This document shows positions 9,384 through 19,220 of a stretch of 64,000 nt of DNA, piece after piece. The DNA is taken from the NCBI GenBank assembly GCA_018066245.1, contig JAGHRT010000033.1:60630-124629 (forward strand), in the 5' to 3' direction. The stretch comes from Candidatus Equimonas faecalis (lineage in GTDB: Bacteria; Bacteroidota; Bacteroidia; Bacteroidales; Bacteroidaceae). The notes under the pieces were generated by a model, which saw nothing but the letters and a program-made list of their open reading frames with translations, did no database searches and had not been told where the DNA came from. A program made the position numbers and the translations under genes. Positions within the stretch are counted from its first letter, which is position 1, and every line of letters starts with the position of its first letter.

Positions 9384-10811
9384 TTATTTGGCTTGGATAA
9401 TCTGTGTGAGTTGGGGGCAATAGTCGTCGGCATCGCCTGCGCCGATGAGCATCAGCACGTCGAAGTCTTCGCCCTCTACGATGGCGGGGAGCTCTTCCTT
9501 GCGGGCCATGCGGCAGGGCATGGAGGGTCGCAGCTCGCGGCGGATGATGTCGGAGGTAACGCCGGGTATGGGGAGCTCGCGGGCGGGATAGATGTCGAGG
9601 AGTATGAGGTCGTCGAGACCGGACAGGGCCTCGGCAAATTCGCGGTAGAAGTCGCGTGTGCGGGTGTAGAGGTGGGGCTGGAAGATGCCGGTGATGCGGC
9701 GGCCTGTGAATACTTCGCGTATGCTTTCCACGCTGTGGCGTATTTCCTCGGGGTGGTGGGCATAGTCGGAGAGGAAGACGTGGCGGTCGTCGCGCAGCTT
9801 GAAGTCGAAGCGGCGCTCCACGCCTGCGAATGTGCGCATGGCCTGTCGGATTTCGTCGGGCGTGGCTCCTGCGATTTGGGCCAGGGCGATGGCGGCTATG
9901 CCGTTTTCGATGTTGATGCTCACGGGTACGCCCAGCTCGATGTCGGCTATGTGGCCCAGGGGGCTGACGAGGTCGAAGAGGATGCGGCCTCCGCCTATGC
10001 GCTCGTGCTCGGCGTGGAAGTCGCCGGCGTTGCGGCTGTAGGACCACACGGTTACGCCCTGCCGGGGGCGGGCCTGCATCTTCAGCCCTGTGTGCTGGAT
10101 GAGGTAGCCGCCGGGCTGTATGAGACTGGTGTAGTGGGCGAAGCTCTCAAGGTAGGCTTCCTCGGTACCGTAGATGTCGAGGTGGTCGGCATCGGTGGCC
10201 GTGACGACGGTGGCGTAGGGCCGCAGGTGGTGGAAGGAACGGTCGAACTCGTCGGCTTCTATGACGACGCAGTCGGTTGCAGGGTCGGCGCTCTGGGGCT
10301 TTATGAGGTAGTTGGTGCCGTAGTTCTTCGTGATGCCGCCGAGGAAGGCGTTGCAGCCCACATGGCTCTGATGGAGCAGATGGGCGGCCATGGAGGTGGT
10401 GGTGGTCTTGCCGTGGGTGCCGGCCACGCACAGGCCGCGCATCCGGCGCGTCAGGGTGCCGAGCACTTGGGCGCGTTTCTGTATGTCGAAGCCGTGGGTG
10501 CGGAAGTATTGCAGTTCGCTGTGGCTGTCGGGAATGGCGGGCGTATAGACCACCAGCGTGCGCGTGGGGTCGAGGCAGGCTTGGGGGATGAGGCTGACGC
10601 TGTCGGTGTAGTGTATCAGTGCGCCTTCTTCCACGAGGGCGCGGGTAAGGGGCGTTTCTGTACGGTCGTAGCCGCCCACCGTATAGCCGGCGTGCAGGAA
10701 GTAGCGCACCAGTGCGCTCATGCCTATACCGCCCGCGCCTACGAAATAGACGGCGCCAGGGCTCTCGGCGGCTGCGGCGGCAGTTGTTTGCGGAATGGTA
10801 TTTTCTGTCAT
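9384..10811 (-). CDS. murC: UDP-N-acetylmuramate--L-alanine ligase
   Basis: GAGGIGMSALVRYFL, VAGTHGKTTTTSM, SDYAHHPEEI. Confidence 0.97.
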   Translation of the reverse strand: MTENTIPQTTAAAAAESPGAVYFVGAGGIGMSALVRYFLHAGYTVGGYDRTETPLTRALVEEGALIHYTDSVSLIPQACLDPTRTLVVYTPAIPDSHSELQYFRTHGFDIQKRAQVLGTLTRRMRGLCVAGTHGKTTTTSMAAHLLHQSHVGCNAFLGGITKNYGTNYLIKPQSADPATDCVVIEADEFDRSFHHLRPYATVVTATDADHLDIYGTEEAYLESFAHYTSLIQPGGYLIQHTGLKMQARPRQGVTVWSYSRNAGDFHAEHERIGGGRILFDLVSPLGHIADIELGVPVSINIENGIAAIALAQIAGATPDEIRQAMRTFAGVERRFDFKLRDDRHVFLSDYAHHPEEIRHSVESIREVFTGRRITGIFQPHLYTRTRDFYREFAEALSGLDDLILLDIYPARELPIPGVTSDIIRRELRPSMPCRMARKEELPAIVEGEDFDVLMLIGAGDADDYCPQLTQIIQAK

Positions 10812-10930
10812 ATAGGGGAGTTCTGCGTAGTCTATAGGAGAGTTTTCACTGGGCCGCCGATAGGAAAAACCAGTCCGCCGATAGTTTTCACCGGCCTTAG
10901 GGAGCGGTTTTTCCGGCCTTTGGGAGCGGC
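10811..10930. repeat. Modular 21/22-bp repeat array (6 units) filling the murG-murC gap
   Basis: Heads at 10811, 10833, 10855, 10876, 10897, 10919: TATAGGGGAG, TATAGGAGAG, CGCCGATAGG, CGCCGATAGT, TTAGGGAGCGG, TTTGGGAGCGG; spacing 22,22,21,21,22. Confidence 0.9.
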
Positions 10931-10933
10931 GGC

Positions 10934-12052
10934 CTACTTGATAAGGCCGACCACCTCGTCGGCGATGTCGCTGGCCGCATTGGGGCAGGCCAGCTTGCGC
11001 ACCTCGGCGGCGAGGCTGCGGAGCAGGGCATCGTCGAGGAGGGTGTCATAGGCCAGGCGGATGAGCTTGTCGGGGGCTTCGGCGTCGGGCAGGAGTATGG
11101 CGGCTCCCCGGCTGCTGAGGGCCTGCGCGTTCTTGGTCTGATGGTCCTCGGCCACGTTGGGCGAGGGCACGAGTATGGAGGGTTTGCCCAGCAGGCAGAG
11201 TTCGCTGATGCTGCCCGCTCCGGCGCGGCTCACCACCAGGTCGGCGGCGGCGTAGGCGGTGGCCATGTCGTCGAGGAACTCACTGACGTAGAGATTTTCG
11301 GGACGGCTGCCGCTATAGGTGTTCAGCGCCTCGGCAATGCCGGCACTGTAGTATTTGCCCGTCTGCCAGATAATCTGAATCTCGGTGTGCTGGCGAATGT
11401 CATCGAGGTGGCGGAGTATGCTCTGGTTGAGGGTACGGGCGCCGAGGCTGCCGCCCACCACGAGCACCGTCTTGGCATCGGGCTTCAGCCCATAGCGGCG
11501 GCGGGCCTCCTGGGGCGACACGGCGCAGTCCAGCAGGTTCTGGCGCACGGGATTGCCCGTCAGCACGATTTTCTCCTTGGGGAAGAAGCGCTCCATGCCC
11601 GGGTAGGCCACGCAGAAGCGCCGAGCCTTGTGGGCCAGGCTCTTGTTCGTAACGCCGGCGTATGAATTCTGTTCCTGCACCAGGCAGGGGAGGCCGAGCG
11701 CGTGTGCCGCATTGAGCGTGGCACTGGAGGCATAGCCGCCCACGCCCACCACCACGTCGGGACGGAACTCGCGGATGATTTTCTTGGCCTTGCGGCGGCT
11801 TTTGAGGAAGTCCATCATCACGCCCACGTTCTTAGGACTCCACAGCGGCCGCACAAGGCCGCTGACGGGCAGTCCCACGATGTCGTAGCCGGCCTTGGGC
11901 ACACGCTGCATTTCCATGCGGCCTTCGGCTCCTACGAAAAGGATGCTGGCATCGGGGTGCTTGCGGCGCAGTTCGTCGGCAATGCTGACGGCAGGGAATA
12001 TGTGGCCGCCCGTTCCTCCGCCGCTGATTATCACGCGTATGGGTTTGCTCAT
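10934..12052 (-). CDS. murG: UDP-N-acetylglucosamine--N-acetylmuramyl-(pentapeptide) transferase
   Basis: IISGGGTGGHIFPAVSIADELR; SRAGAGSISEL. Confidence 0.97.
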   Translation of the reverse strand: MSKPIRVIISGGGTGGHIFPAVSIADELRRKHPDASILFVGAEGRMEMQRVPKAGYDIVGLPVSGLVRPLWSPKNVGVMMDFLKSRRKAKKIIREFRPDVVVGVGGYASSATLNAAHALGLPCLVQEQNSYAGVTNKSLAHKARRFCVAYPGMERFFPKEKIVLTGNPVRQNLLDCAVSPQEARRRYGLKPDAKTVLVVGGSLGARTLNQSILRHLDDIRQHTEIQIIWQTGKYYSAGIAEALNTYSGSRPENLYVSEFLDDMATAYAAADLVVSRAGAGSISELCLLGKPSILVPSPNVAEDHQTKNAQALSSRGAAILLPDAEAPDKLIRLAYDTLLDDALLRSLAAEVRKLACPNAASDIADEVVGLIK

Positions 12053-12319
12053 GGGGTTTTTCGGTATAGGGGTTGCAAGTTTCCTGAGGGCTACTTGCAC
12101 GTTTGCCGGCTGAGACTGTATGCCATCCGCCTGCGGCTTGCAAGCGGTTTGTCGGAGCCTTGCAGCAAGGGTTTAGTAAGACGTGGCAAATTTACTGATT
12201 TCGCACGACTTTCCCGCCTTTTCGTTGTATTATTTTAAAATTTGTGGCAAAAATTAACCTTGCAGACCTGTTTTTCGCAGGTATCGGTCTGACAAATCAG
12301 GCGGTGGCAGCGTGCCGCC

Positions 12320-12440
12320 CGCCGATGCCACTGCGCGTCCCTACGGCCGTTTTCCCTCGCCTATGGGATAGCGTTTTCTACCCTATAGGATGGTTTTTCC
12401 TACCGTATAGGATGGTTTTTCCTACCGTATAGGACAGTTC
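12320..12440. repeat. Modular repeat array (4 clear 22-bp units plus 2 possible in-phase 21-bp units)
   Basis: Heads at 12362, 12384, 12406, 12428 (TATGGGATAG, TATAGGATGG x2, TATAGGACAG); in-phase CGCCGATG at 12320 and CTACGGCCGTTTTCCC at 12341. Confidence 0.85.
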
Positions 12441-12588
12441 GCCTTAGTCCGCCTGCAGTTCGCGCTGGGCCACGGAGAAGTTGCCCTTCCGCTGCGAAAC
12501 GGCAAACCCTCCCCTATGTGGGGAGGGCTTAGTCTATAGAACTCCGGCCCCCCACGGGGGACTGGCGCACACAGTCGGCAGGCCGTGC

Positions 12589-13716
12589 TTACTCGGCGGC
12601 GATGCCGAGTACCACGCGGTTGTCGTCGTTGTTGCTGAAGGGCTGCACGGTGTCGCCCTTGCTGGACGTGGCGATGCGGTCGGCGGCGATGCCGTACTTC
12701 TCCACCAGCATCTTCTTCACGCGGGCGACGCGCTGCTCAGCCAGCTTGGCGTTGATGGTAGGATTGCCCGTGCCGGCGTCGGCGTAGCCTGTGAGCTCGG
12801 CCTTAGTCTCGGGATGGGCCTTCATGAAGGCGGCGAAATCGGCCAGCTTGCCCAGCTCGCTCTCACGCACGGTGCTCTTGCCCAGATTGTAGTAGATGGA
12901 GGTTTCGGTGCGGGCAGGCTCCTTCACGGGTTCGGGTGCTACAACGGGCTCCGGTTCGGGCTCCTTCACCACTTCTTCTACCACGGGTGCGGGCTCGGGT
13001 GCGGGAGGCACCACCACGGGCTCGGGTACAATCACGGGCTCTGGCTGAGCCTTGGCCTTGCGGTAGCCGAACTTGAAATTCACGCCGGCCATGGCGGTCA
13101 GCTGCCAGTCGCCGCGTCCGTTAATCTTGGAGTTGTAGCGGTCGTGGTAGTTGTTGGCATCCACTTCAAGGTTCACGCTCACCTGCTTGCACAGGTTGAA
13201 GTCGAACATCATGCCCACACGGAAGGCGTGGGTATAGCGGTCGTCGGTCCAGGCCAGCGATGACACGGGCTTGGCGGCGTTGAAGGCCGTGAAGTCGTCG
13301 TTGTCCCACGCGTAGGCCAGGCCTACGCCGCCCACGAGGTAGGGGTTGAAGAAACTCCCGGTGGACGAGGGGCAGAAAATGTTGCGGAGGTTCAACATCA
13401 CGTCGATGTTGGTGTTCACATACTTATACTTGTATTCACCCACGCCTGTTACGCCGCCCTTGTTCCAAAGGCCGTTCACATGGAGGCGGGCTCCGACGAC
13501 GGGAGTGAACATTGCGCCCACCTGCACGGCGGCAGTGGGCGTGATGAGCTTGCCCTGGTCGTAGTCGGTGAAGGTGGTCTGCACGCCGCCCTGTACGCCC
13601 ACGAACACGTAGGGGTAAGGCTCATAGTCTTTCGGGGTGATGGTTTGCGCCGAAGCGCCGAGGGCTGTGGCCATCAGCAGGAGGGCCGCCAGCAGAAGGG
13701 TGTTAATCCTTTTCAT
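12589..13716 (-). CDS. OmpA-family outer membrane protein
   Basis: N-terminal barrel, Pro/Glu-rich hinge, C-terminal OmpA-like domain (ELTGYADAGTGNPTINAKLAEQRVARVKKMLVEKYG). Confidence 0.93.
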   Translation of the reverse strand: MKRINTLLLAALLLMATALGASAQTITPKDYEPYPYVFVGVQGGVQTTFTDYDQGKLITPTAAVQVGAMFTPVVGARLHVNGLWNKGGVTGVGEYKYKYVNTNIDVMLNLRNIFCPSSTGSFFNPYLVGGVGLAYAWDNDDFTAFNAAKPVSSLAWTDDRYTHAFRVGMMFDFNLCKQVSVNLEVDANNYHDRYNSKINGRGDWQLTAMAGVNFKFGYRKAKAQPEPVIVPEPVVVPPAPEPAPVVEEVVKEPEPEPVVAPEPVKEPARTETSIYYNLGKSTVRESELGKLADFAAFMKAHPETKAELTGYADAGTGNPTINAKLAEQRVARVKKMLVEKYGIAADRIATSSKGDTVQPFSNNDDNRVVLGIAAE

Positions 13717-13763
13717 AGCTTATCTGGTTATTTTTCTCGCTTTTTGGAAGCCACTTTGCGCTT

Positions 13764-15785
13764 TTATGCGTCGATTGTGGCGTACGTGGCGTTTTTCTCG
13801 ATGAACGCGCGTCGCAACGCCACGTCGTCTCCCATCAACATGGAGAAGGTGGAATCGGCGTTCTCGGCATCTTCGAGCGTTACCTGCTTGAGCAGTCGGG
13901 TGTCGGGGTTCATTGTGGTTTCCCAGAGTTCCTCGGCGTTCATTTCGCCCAGACCCTTGAATCGCTTCACCGTAATGCCGCTTTCCGTGCCGCCGCCGAA
14001 CTCGCTGGCAAAGGCGGCCCGCTCCTCGTCGTTGTAGCAGTAGCGCTTCGTCTTGCCCTTGACGCACTGGTAGAGCGGCGGCATGGCGATGTAGAGGTGC
14101 CCTTCACGGATGACGCGTGGGAAGTAGCGGTAGAACAGCGTCATGATGAGTGTGGCGATGTGCTGGCCATCGACGTCGGCATCGGCCATGATGATGCACT
14201 TGTCGTAGCGGAGTTTCTCGATGTTGGCGTCCGGCACGTAGGAGTGCATGTATGAGGCTTCGCCGTCGTCCTCTGCGGGTTCGTTGCTGGGCTTTTCGTC
14301 CAGCACGAAGCGGATGCCGAGGGCCTGGATTATATTGCGCACTTCCTCACTCTCAAGCGCCTTGTGCCAGTTGGTGGCCAGGACGCGCTCCACGTTAAGG
14401 ATTTTGCCGCGCAGGGGCAGGATGGCTTGCGTCAGTCGGCTGCGGCCTTGCTTTGCACTGCCGCCGGCTGAATCACCCTCGACGAGGAAGATTTCGCACT
14501 GCTGGGGGTCTTTGCTGGAGCAGTCGGCGAGCTTGCCGGGCATGCCGCCTCCTGTCATGGGGCTCTTGCGTATGACTTGCTCTCGGGCTCGGAGGGCGGC
14601 GATGCGTGCCTTGGCTGCGAGCAGCACCTTGTCCACGATGGTCTTGGCGGGCTGCGGGTGCTCCTCAAGGTAGTAGGCGAGGGCCTCGCCTACGGCCTGA
14701 TTGACAGCGCCTGCCACTTCGCTGTTGCCGAGTTTGGTTTTGGTTTGTCCTTCAAACTGGGGTTCGGCCACCTTGACGCTGATTACGGCGGTGAGGCCTT
14801 CGCGGAAGTCTTCGCCGCTTATTTCTATTTTGTCCTTGGCTATGGTTTTGGCGGCGGTGTCCTCGGCATATTTTTTCAGCACGCGGGTAAGGGCTGTGCG
14901 GAAGCCGGCGTGGTGGGTACCGCCCTCGTGGGTGTTGATGTTATTGACGTAGGACTGTATTTTTTCCTTAAAGGAGGTGTTGTAGGTCAGGGCCACCTCG
15001 ATGGGGATGCCGGCTTTCTCCGTCTCAATGTGGATGACGTCGGCAATGAGGGGGGTGCGGCCGTCATGCTCGTCGATGTAGCGCACGAACTCGGGCAGTC
15101 CCTGATCGCTGTGGAAGGTTTCGTGGCGAAGGTTGCCTTCCTCGTCGGGCCTTTCGTCGTGGAGGACGATGGTGATGCCGGCGTTGAGGTAGGCGAGTTC
15201 GCGCATACGGGCGGCCAGGGTGTCGTAATTGTAAACGGTCGTGCTGAAGATGGTGTCGTCGGGCCAGAATTGCTGGCGCGTGCCGCGAAGCTGGGTGTCG
15301 CCCACCACCTTGACGGGATAGAGGGGCTTGCCTTTTTCGTATTCCTGCTGGTAGATTTTGCCATCGCGGAACACTTGTGAGAGCATGTGGCGGGAGAGGG
15401 CATTGACGCAGCTGACGCCTACGCCGTGGAGGCCGCCGGATACTTTGTAGGAGCCTTTGTCGAACTTGCCGCCGGCGTGGAGCACGGTCATGACGACTTC
15501 GAGTGCGGAGCGATGCTCTTTGGGGTGTTCGTCCACGGGGATGCCGCGTCCGTCGTCCTGCACGGTGATGGAGTTGTCGGCGTTGATGGTTACCTCAATG
15601 TGGGTGCAGTAGCCGGCCAGGGCTTCGTCGATGGAGTTATCGACGGTCTCATAGACCAGGTGGTGGAGGCCGCGCTCGCTGATGTCGCCGATGTACATGG
15701 CAGGCCGCTTGCGCACGGCCTCAAGGCCTTCGAGTACTTGGATATTGCTGGCACTGTAGTTGCCAGCCTGGGGATTGTCTGTCAT
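13764..15785 (-). CDS. gyrB: DNA gyrase subunit B
   Basis: VLEGLEAVRKRPAMYIGD, DDGRGIPVDEH, EGDSAGGSAKQGR, MADADVDGQHI; internal start MTDNPQ preferred. Confidence 0.95.
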   Translation of the reverse strand: MTDNPQAGNYSASNIQVLEGLEAVRKRPAMYIGDISERGLHHLVYETVDNSIDEALAGYCTHIEVTINADNSITVQDDGRGIPVDEHPKEHRSALEVVMTVLHAGGKFDKGSYKVSGGLHGVGVSCVNALSRHMLSQVFRDGKIYQQEYEKGKPLYPVKVVGDTQLRGTRQQFWPDDTIFSTTVYNYDTLAARMRELAYLNAGITIVLHDERPDEEGNLRHETFHSDQGLPEFVRYIDEHDGRTPLIADVIHIETEKAGIPIEVALTYNTSFKEKIQSYVNNINTHEGGTHHAGFRTALTRVLKKYAEDTAAKTIAKDKIEISGEDFREGLTAVISVKVAEPQFEGQTKTKLGNSEVAGAVNQAVGEALAYYLEEHPQPAKTIVDKVLLAAKARIAALRAREQVIRKSPMTGGGMPGKLADCSSKDPQQCEIFLVEGDSAGGSAKQGRSRLTQAILPLRGKILNVERVLATNWHKALESEEVRNIIQALGIRFVLDEKPSNEPAEDDGEASYMHSYVPDANIEKLRYDKCIIMADADVDGQHIATLIMTLFYRYFPRVIREGHLYIAMPPLYQCVKGKTKRYCYNDEERAAFASEFGGGTESGITVKRFKGLGEMNAEELWETTMNPDTRLLKQVTLEDAENADSTFSMLMGDDVALRRAFIEKNATYATIDA

Positions 15786-15805
15786 TTCTCTTTGATTTAA
15801 CGCGG

Positions 15806-15813
15806 CAAAGTTA
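15806..15813 (-). promoter_or_regulatory. -7 box TAACTTTG upstream of gyrB
   Basis: Complement of CAAAGTTA in context TTTCGTAACTTTGCCGCG. Confidence 0.55.
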
Positions 15814-15856
15814 CGAAATTTTTGCGAATTGGGAAAGGCTTTTTGGCTTTTTTTAA

Positions 15857-15893
15857 GAAAAAAAGGCGTTTCCCTCTGAAAACGTCTTTTTTC
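15857..15893 (-). terminator. Hairpin with A/T-tracts on both sides
   Basis: AAAAAAAGGCGTTT-CCCTCTG-AAAACGTCTTTTTT. Confidence 0.6.
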
Positions 15894-15957
15894 GCCCCGC
15901 AAGAGGGCATGGGCGGGGCGGCAGGGGGCACGCCTCTGCCGAGGGTCTGCGGAAGTC

Positions 15958-16080
15958 CGTAGGACTGTCTTCCCTACCCTATACGATGGCTTTTCCTACT
16001 CTATACGGGAGTTCTTACTACTCTATACAAGAGTTTTTACTACTCTATACAGGAGTTTTCCGTGGCTTACAGAAAGGCTG
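15958..16080. repeat. Modular 22-bp repeat array (4 clear + 2 degenerate units)
   Basis: TATA heads at 15980, 16002, 16024, 16046, degenerate TACAGAAAGG at 16068 and CGTAGGACTG at 15958; all spaced 22. Confidence 0.9.
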
Positions 16081-16083
16081 GCC

Positions 16084-17463
16084 CTACTCCCATTCCCATT
16101 GGAAGTAGCGGGTGGCCACGCGGTCGGGAGCCAGGCCCCATTGGCCGAAGTCGTAGGCGGCCTCCACCTCCTGCTGCGTGGCGGCGGGCAGGGCGGTATA
16201 GAAGTCGAAGCCCGTGAGGCGCTCCAGTTCGTCGATGCTGAGGGCGTGGGCTCGGAAGTCGGCGGGCTTGTCGCCCACGGTGTCGTACTCGCGGTGCTCC
16301 ATCCAGAAGGCGATGGCCGAGTAGCGTCCCGCCTTGAGCTTCAGCAAGGCCACGAAATAGTGTTTGGGCACGGGCACGCTCAGTCCGCTACAGTCAATCT
16401 GGCCGGCGGTCTGCCCCGAGGCAATGGTGCCGCCCTTGACGACATAGAGGGTATCGGCGAATGCGGCATCGGCGGCAAGGCTTTGCACGAAGCTTTCGTA
16501 GCCCCGCCAGTAGCCTCGGTTGAAATTGGGGATTTGGGGCGACATGTTGGTCATGTAGAACGTCTGCTCGTTGGCCTGCGAGGAGTAGAGGCGGTCGGCT
16601 GAGGCGCAGATGTGGCCGTGGTCGTAGCCCGTGGCGGCGAAGGCGTTGGCGGGCAGGGAGCTGCGGCAGTCGGGATCCTGGGGATAGGAGCTGCCCTCGG
16701 CGCGTGAGGTGTTTTGCCGGCGGGTTACGTTGTCGAAGCGATAGGCCACCCAGTGGGCATGGTGGGCCGTGGGGGAATAGCTGACGTAGTAGTTGGGCAC
16801 GCGGTCGGTGGAGCCGTCGCTCACGAAGGCTTGGTGGACGATGAGCTCGTCGCCGCTGATGAGGGCCGGCACCTCGATGCGTCCGGGGTGGTCGCCCGCA
16901 GGTTCGATTTCCGTGTCGGCCTTGGCACCTATTTCATACTTCTGCGGGCCTTTGAGGCCGGCTCCGCCGAAGTACTTGTCCAATGAGCCGTAGAGCAGCA
17001 GCTCGCGGTGGAAGTTGTCGGGGTTGTCCTGAAGGTTGAGTGCCTTGCGTATGTCGCCGGCGGGGAGCTGTACGGGCAGGCAGCGGCTTGCGCCGGTTTC
17101 CCAGGCCGAGGCGGCTATGAGGAGGTTGGACGCGCTGCAGCCGTCCAGGGAGAAGCGTGCGTCGCTGAGGTAGGAGCCGGCCACGGTGCCCACCACCACG
17201 CCCTTGACCCACACTTGCCGCGCCGCCCCCTGCGTCTGGTAGGCCACGAGGGCTTCGGGCACGGTGTAGGGGTGCTCGCGCGTGCCGTCGCCCGGCTCGG
17301 CTTCGGCGTGGAAGCACACTTCGGCTATCTCGCTGACGGGATAGCTGATTTTCTGGCCGCTGCGCAGCACAATGTCCATAAAGTCCTGCTGGGCGGCGGC
17401 GGGGAGGGCAACTCCCAGCAGCAGGAGAGTGCCGAGCAGTCGGTTCAGGGTGTGTCTTGTCAT
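16084..17463 (-). CDS. Secreted DNA/RNA non-specific endonuclease with N-terminal DUF6359-like domain
   Basis: TGYDHGHICASADR, FYMTNMSPQIPNFNRGYWRGYE; N-terminal region resembles domains in 19299..21110. Confidence 0.88.
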   Translation of the reverse strand: MTRHTLNRLLGTLLLLGVALPAAAQQDFMDIVLRSGQKISYPVSEIAEVCFHAEAEPGDGTREHPYTVPEALVAYQTQGAARQVWVKGVVVGTVAGSYLSDARFSLDGCSASNLLIAASAWETGASRCLPVQLPAGDIRKALNLQDNPDNFHRELLLYGSLDKYFGGAGLKGPQKYEIGAKADTEIEPAGDHPGRIEVPALISGDELIVHQAFVSDGSTDRVPNYYVSYSPTAHHAHWVAYRFDNVTRRQNTSRAEGSSYPQDPDCRSSLPANAFAATGYDHGHICASADRLYSSQANEQTFYMTNMSPQIPNFNRGYWRGYESFVQSLAADAAFADTLYVVKGGTIASGQTAGQIDCSGLSVPVPKHYFVALLKLKAGRYSAIAFWMEHREYDTVGDKPADFRAHALSIDELERLTGFDFYTALPAATQQEVEAAYDFGQWGLAPDRVATRYFQWEWE

Positions 17464-17541
17464 ACGGGGGAATGTTTAGGGTGAGCCACGGGCGCGGCAA
17501 GGGGACAGGCCTCTGCACCGCCTGCGGCTCCGACAGGATTT

Positions 17542-18246
17542 CTATTCCAGCTGATAGTCCATCGTGATGACCACGCGGACGTTCTTGATGTAGGGGGTGG
17601 TGGCGTCGCGGTCCTCGATGGTGAACTGTCCTTGGCTGGCATGGTTGATTTTCCCTACCTTGCTGCCGCTGTCGGAGGCGAACTTTTCGGCTGTGGCACG
17701 GGCATTTTTCGTGGCTTCCTCGACCATGGCAGGCTTCACGTCGTTGAGGCTGGTGAAGTCGTAGCGCACGGCGTGGTCGCCGTACTGTTCGGTGATGAGG
17801 GGCACGCCCCGGTTCATCAGTTCGGCCTGCCGAGCCATGAGGCGGCGCACCTTATCGACTTCGCCCGAGGTTACGGTGATGACGCTGGTGGCCTTGTAGC
17901 GGTAGTTCAGGAGGTCGTTGCCGTAGTTGTCGGCCTGGCGGTCCTCAATCATGGGTGGATTGACGCTGATTTCGGCCTCGGCGATGCCGCCCTGCTTGAG
18001 GAACTGCACCACGGTGGCATTCTTCTGCGTGAGGCGGGAGTACATTTCGGTGGGGTCGTTTCCGATTTCCTTATAGACAAGCGGCCACGTTACCTTGTCG
18101 GCCTTGACTTCCTTCTCGGCCAAACCTTTTACGCTGACCTGCCGGTCGCGGTCCTTGAACGTTACGATGCCCGAACGCAGGGCGAAACCGCCGATGACGA
18201 GGCCCAGGGCCAGGATGACGGCGGGGATGAGATTGTCTTTTTTCAT
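17542..18246 (-). CDS. SIMPL domain-containing protein
   Basis: VSVKGLAEKEVKADKVTWPLVYK...; VRVVITMDYQLE C-terminus. Confidence 0.85.
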   Translation of the reverse strand: MKKDNLIPAVILALGLVIGGFALRSGIVTFKDRDRQVSVKGLAEKEVKADKVTWPLVYKEIGNDPTEMYSRLTQKNATVVQFLKQGGIAEAEISVNPPMIEDRQADNYGNDLLNYRYKATSVITVTSGEVDKVRRLMARQAELMNRGVPLITEQYGDHAVRYDFTSLNDVKPAMVEEATKNARATAEKFASDSGSKVGKINHASQGQFTIEDRDATTPYIKNVRVVITMDYQLE

Positions 18247-18272
18247 GGTAGTATGTATTTAAGGGGTTTGTA

Positions 18273-19199
18273 CTAATAGATGCGCCAGACGGAGGGCTCG
18301 CACTCATCCTCTATGCTCTCCTCCCTGTCGTCGGGCAGATTGGGGAACAGGTCTATGCCCGTGCGCTTTTCCAGCGCATTGACCGTGAGGACGTGCTGCT
18401 TGAGCACGCTGCGCGGGGCGGGCGATTCGTAGGAATAGCCGTAGTCCTTGTGTTCCATGAGGAAGGCTATGCTGTGGTACACGCCGTTGTGCCGGCTCAG
18501 GAGGGCGGTGAAGTAGTAGCGGGGCACGGCCACGCGCTTGCCGCCCGTGCGGCTGACATAGCCCGTCAGCTCGGAGAGCGTGCCGCCCTTCACCACGTAG
18601 AGCGTGGAGGCGAATGCCTTGTCGCGCCCGAGGTTCTGGACGAGTTGTTCGAGGGTGCTCCAGTAGCCGCCGTTGAAGTCGCCAATCATGGGCGACATGT
18701 TGGTCATGTAGAAGGTGTTCTGATTGGCAGCCACGGAGTACTGGCGGTCATAGCTGGCGCAGATGTGGCCACGGTCGTAGCCGCTGCCGAAGGTGCCCGT
18801 GCCGATGCGGTACTTCTGGGGCAGGCGCGTGTCGTCCTGCCAGGCATCGTTGCGGTTGCTGCCCGTTTTGCGTGTCTGCGCGTCGAAGCGGAAGGCCACC
18901 CATCGGGCATGGAGCTTCTCAAGGTCGTAGGCCAGGCAGTAGGTCATCACGGAGTCGCCGCCCTCCCGCGTCCAGTAGGAGAGCAGGCGCTCGGAGGCGT
19001 CGCCCTTCAGGCGCGGGCACTCCATGCGATCGGCCACGCGTGCCTCCGATTGGGACACTTCGGGAGCGTCGTCGCCGCCGCCCGGGGCCCACCGTATGCC
19101 GTCGTCGTCATCGCCACAGGCTGAAAGCAGCAGGGGCAAGGCCAAAAAGGGCAGCAGGGCACGGAGAAGGCGGGCTGGGGAAGGCTGGGAAATGCGCAT
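18273..19199 (-). CDS. DNA/RNA non-specific endonuclease, putative lipoprotein
   Basis: LLLSACGDDDD lipobox; GYDRGHICASYDRQ; FYMTNMSPMIGDFNGGYW. Confidence 0.9.
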   Translation of the reverse strand: MRISQPSPARLLRALLPFLALPLLLSACGDDDDGIRWAPGGGDDAPEVSQSEARVADRMECPRLKGDASERLLSYWTREGGDSVMTYCLAYDLEKLHARWVAFRFDAQTRKTGSNRNDAWQDDTRLPQKYRIGTGTFGSGYDRGHICASYDRQYSVAANQNTFYMTNMSPMIGDFNGGYWSTLEQLVQNLGRDKAFASTLYVVKGGTLSELTGYVSRTGGKRVAVPRYYFTALLSRHNGVYHSIAFLMEHKDYGYSYESPAPRSVLKQHVLTVNALEKRTGIDLFPNLPDDREESIEDECEPSVWRIY

Positions 19200-19220
19200 C
19201 GTCGGGAGGTTGGAAATTAT

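Noticed and set aside
8577-11051. 824-aa plus-strand ORF (also 6674..8539, 22514..24340, 30075..32087, 46843..49182, 54153..55733, 61796..63652)
   Set aside because: Antisense shadow ORFs over well-recognised genes; Gly/Val/Ala/His-rich composition typical of GC-biased antisense frames, no family motifs.
12511-12570. Possible further repeat unit (TATAGAAC at 12535)
   Set aside because: Single unit with spacing of 20 to a weak neighbour (CTATGTGGGG); not enough to call an array.
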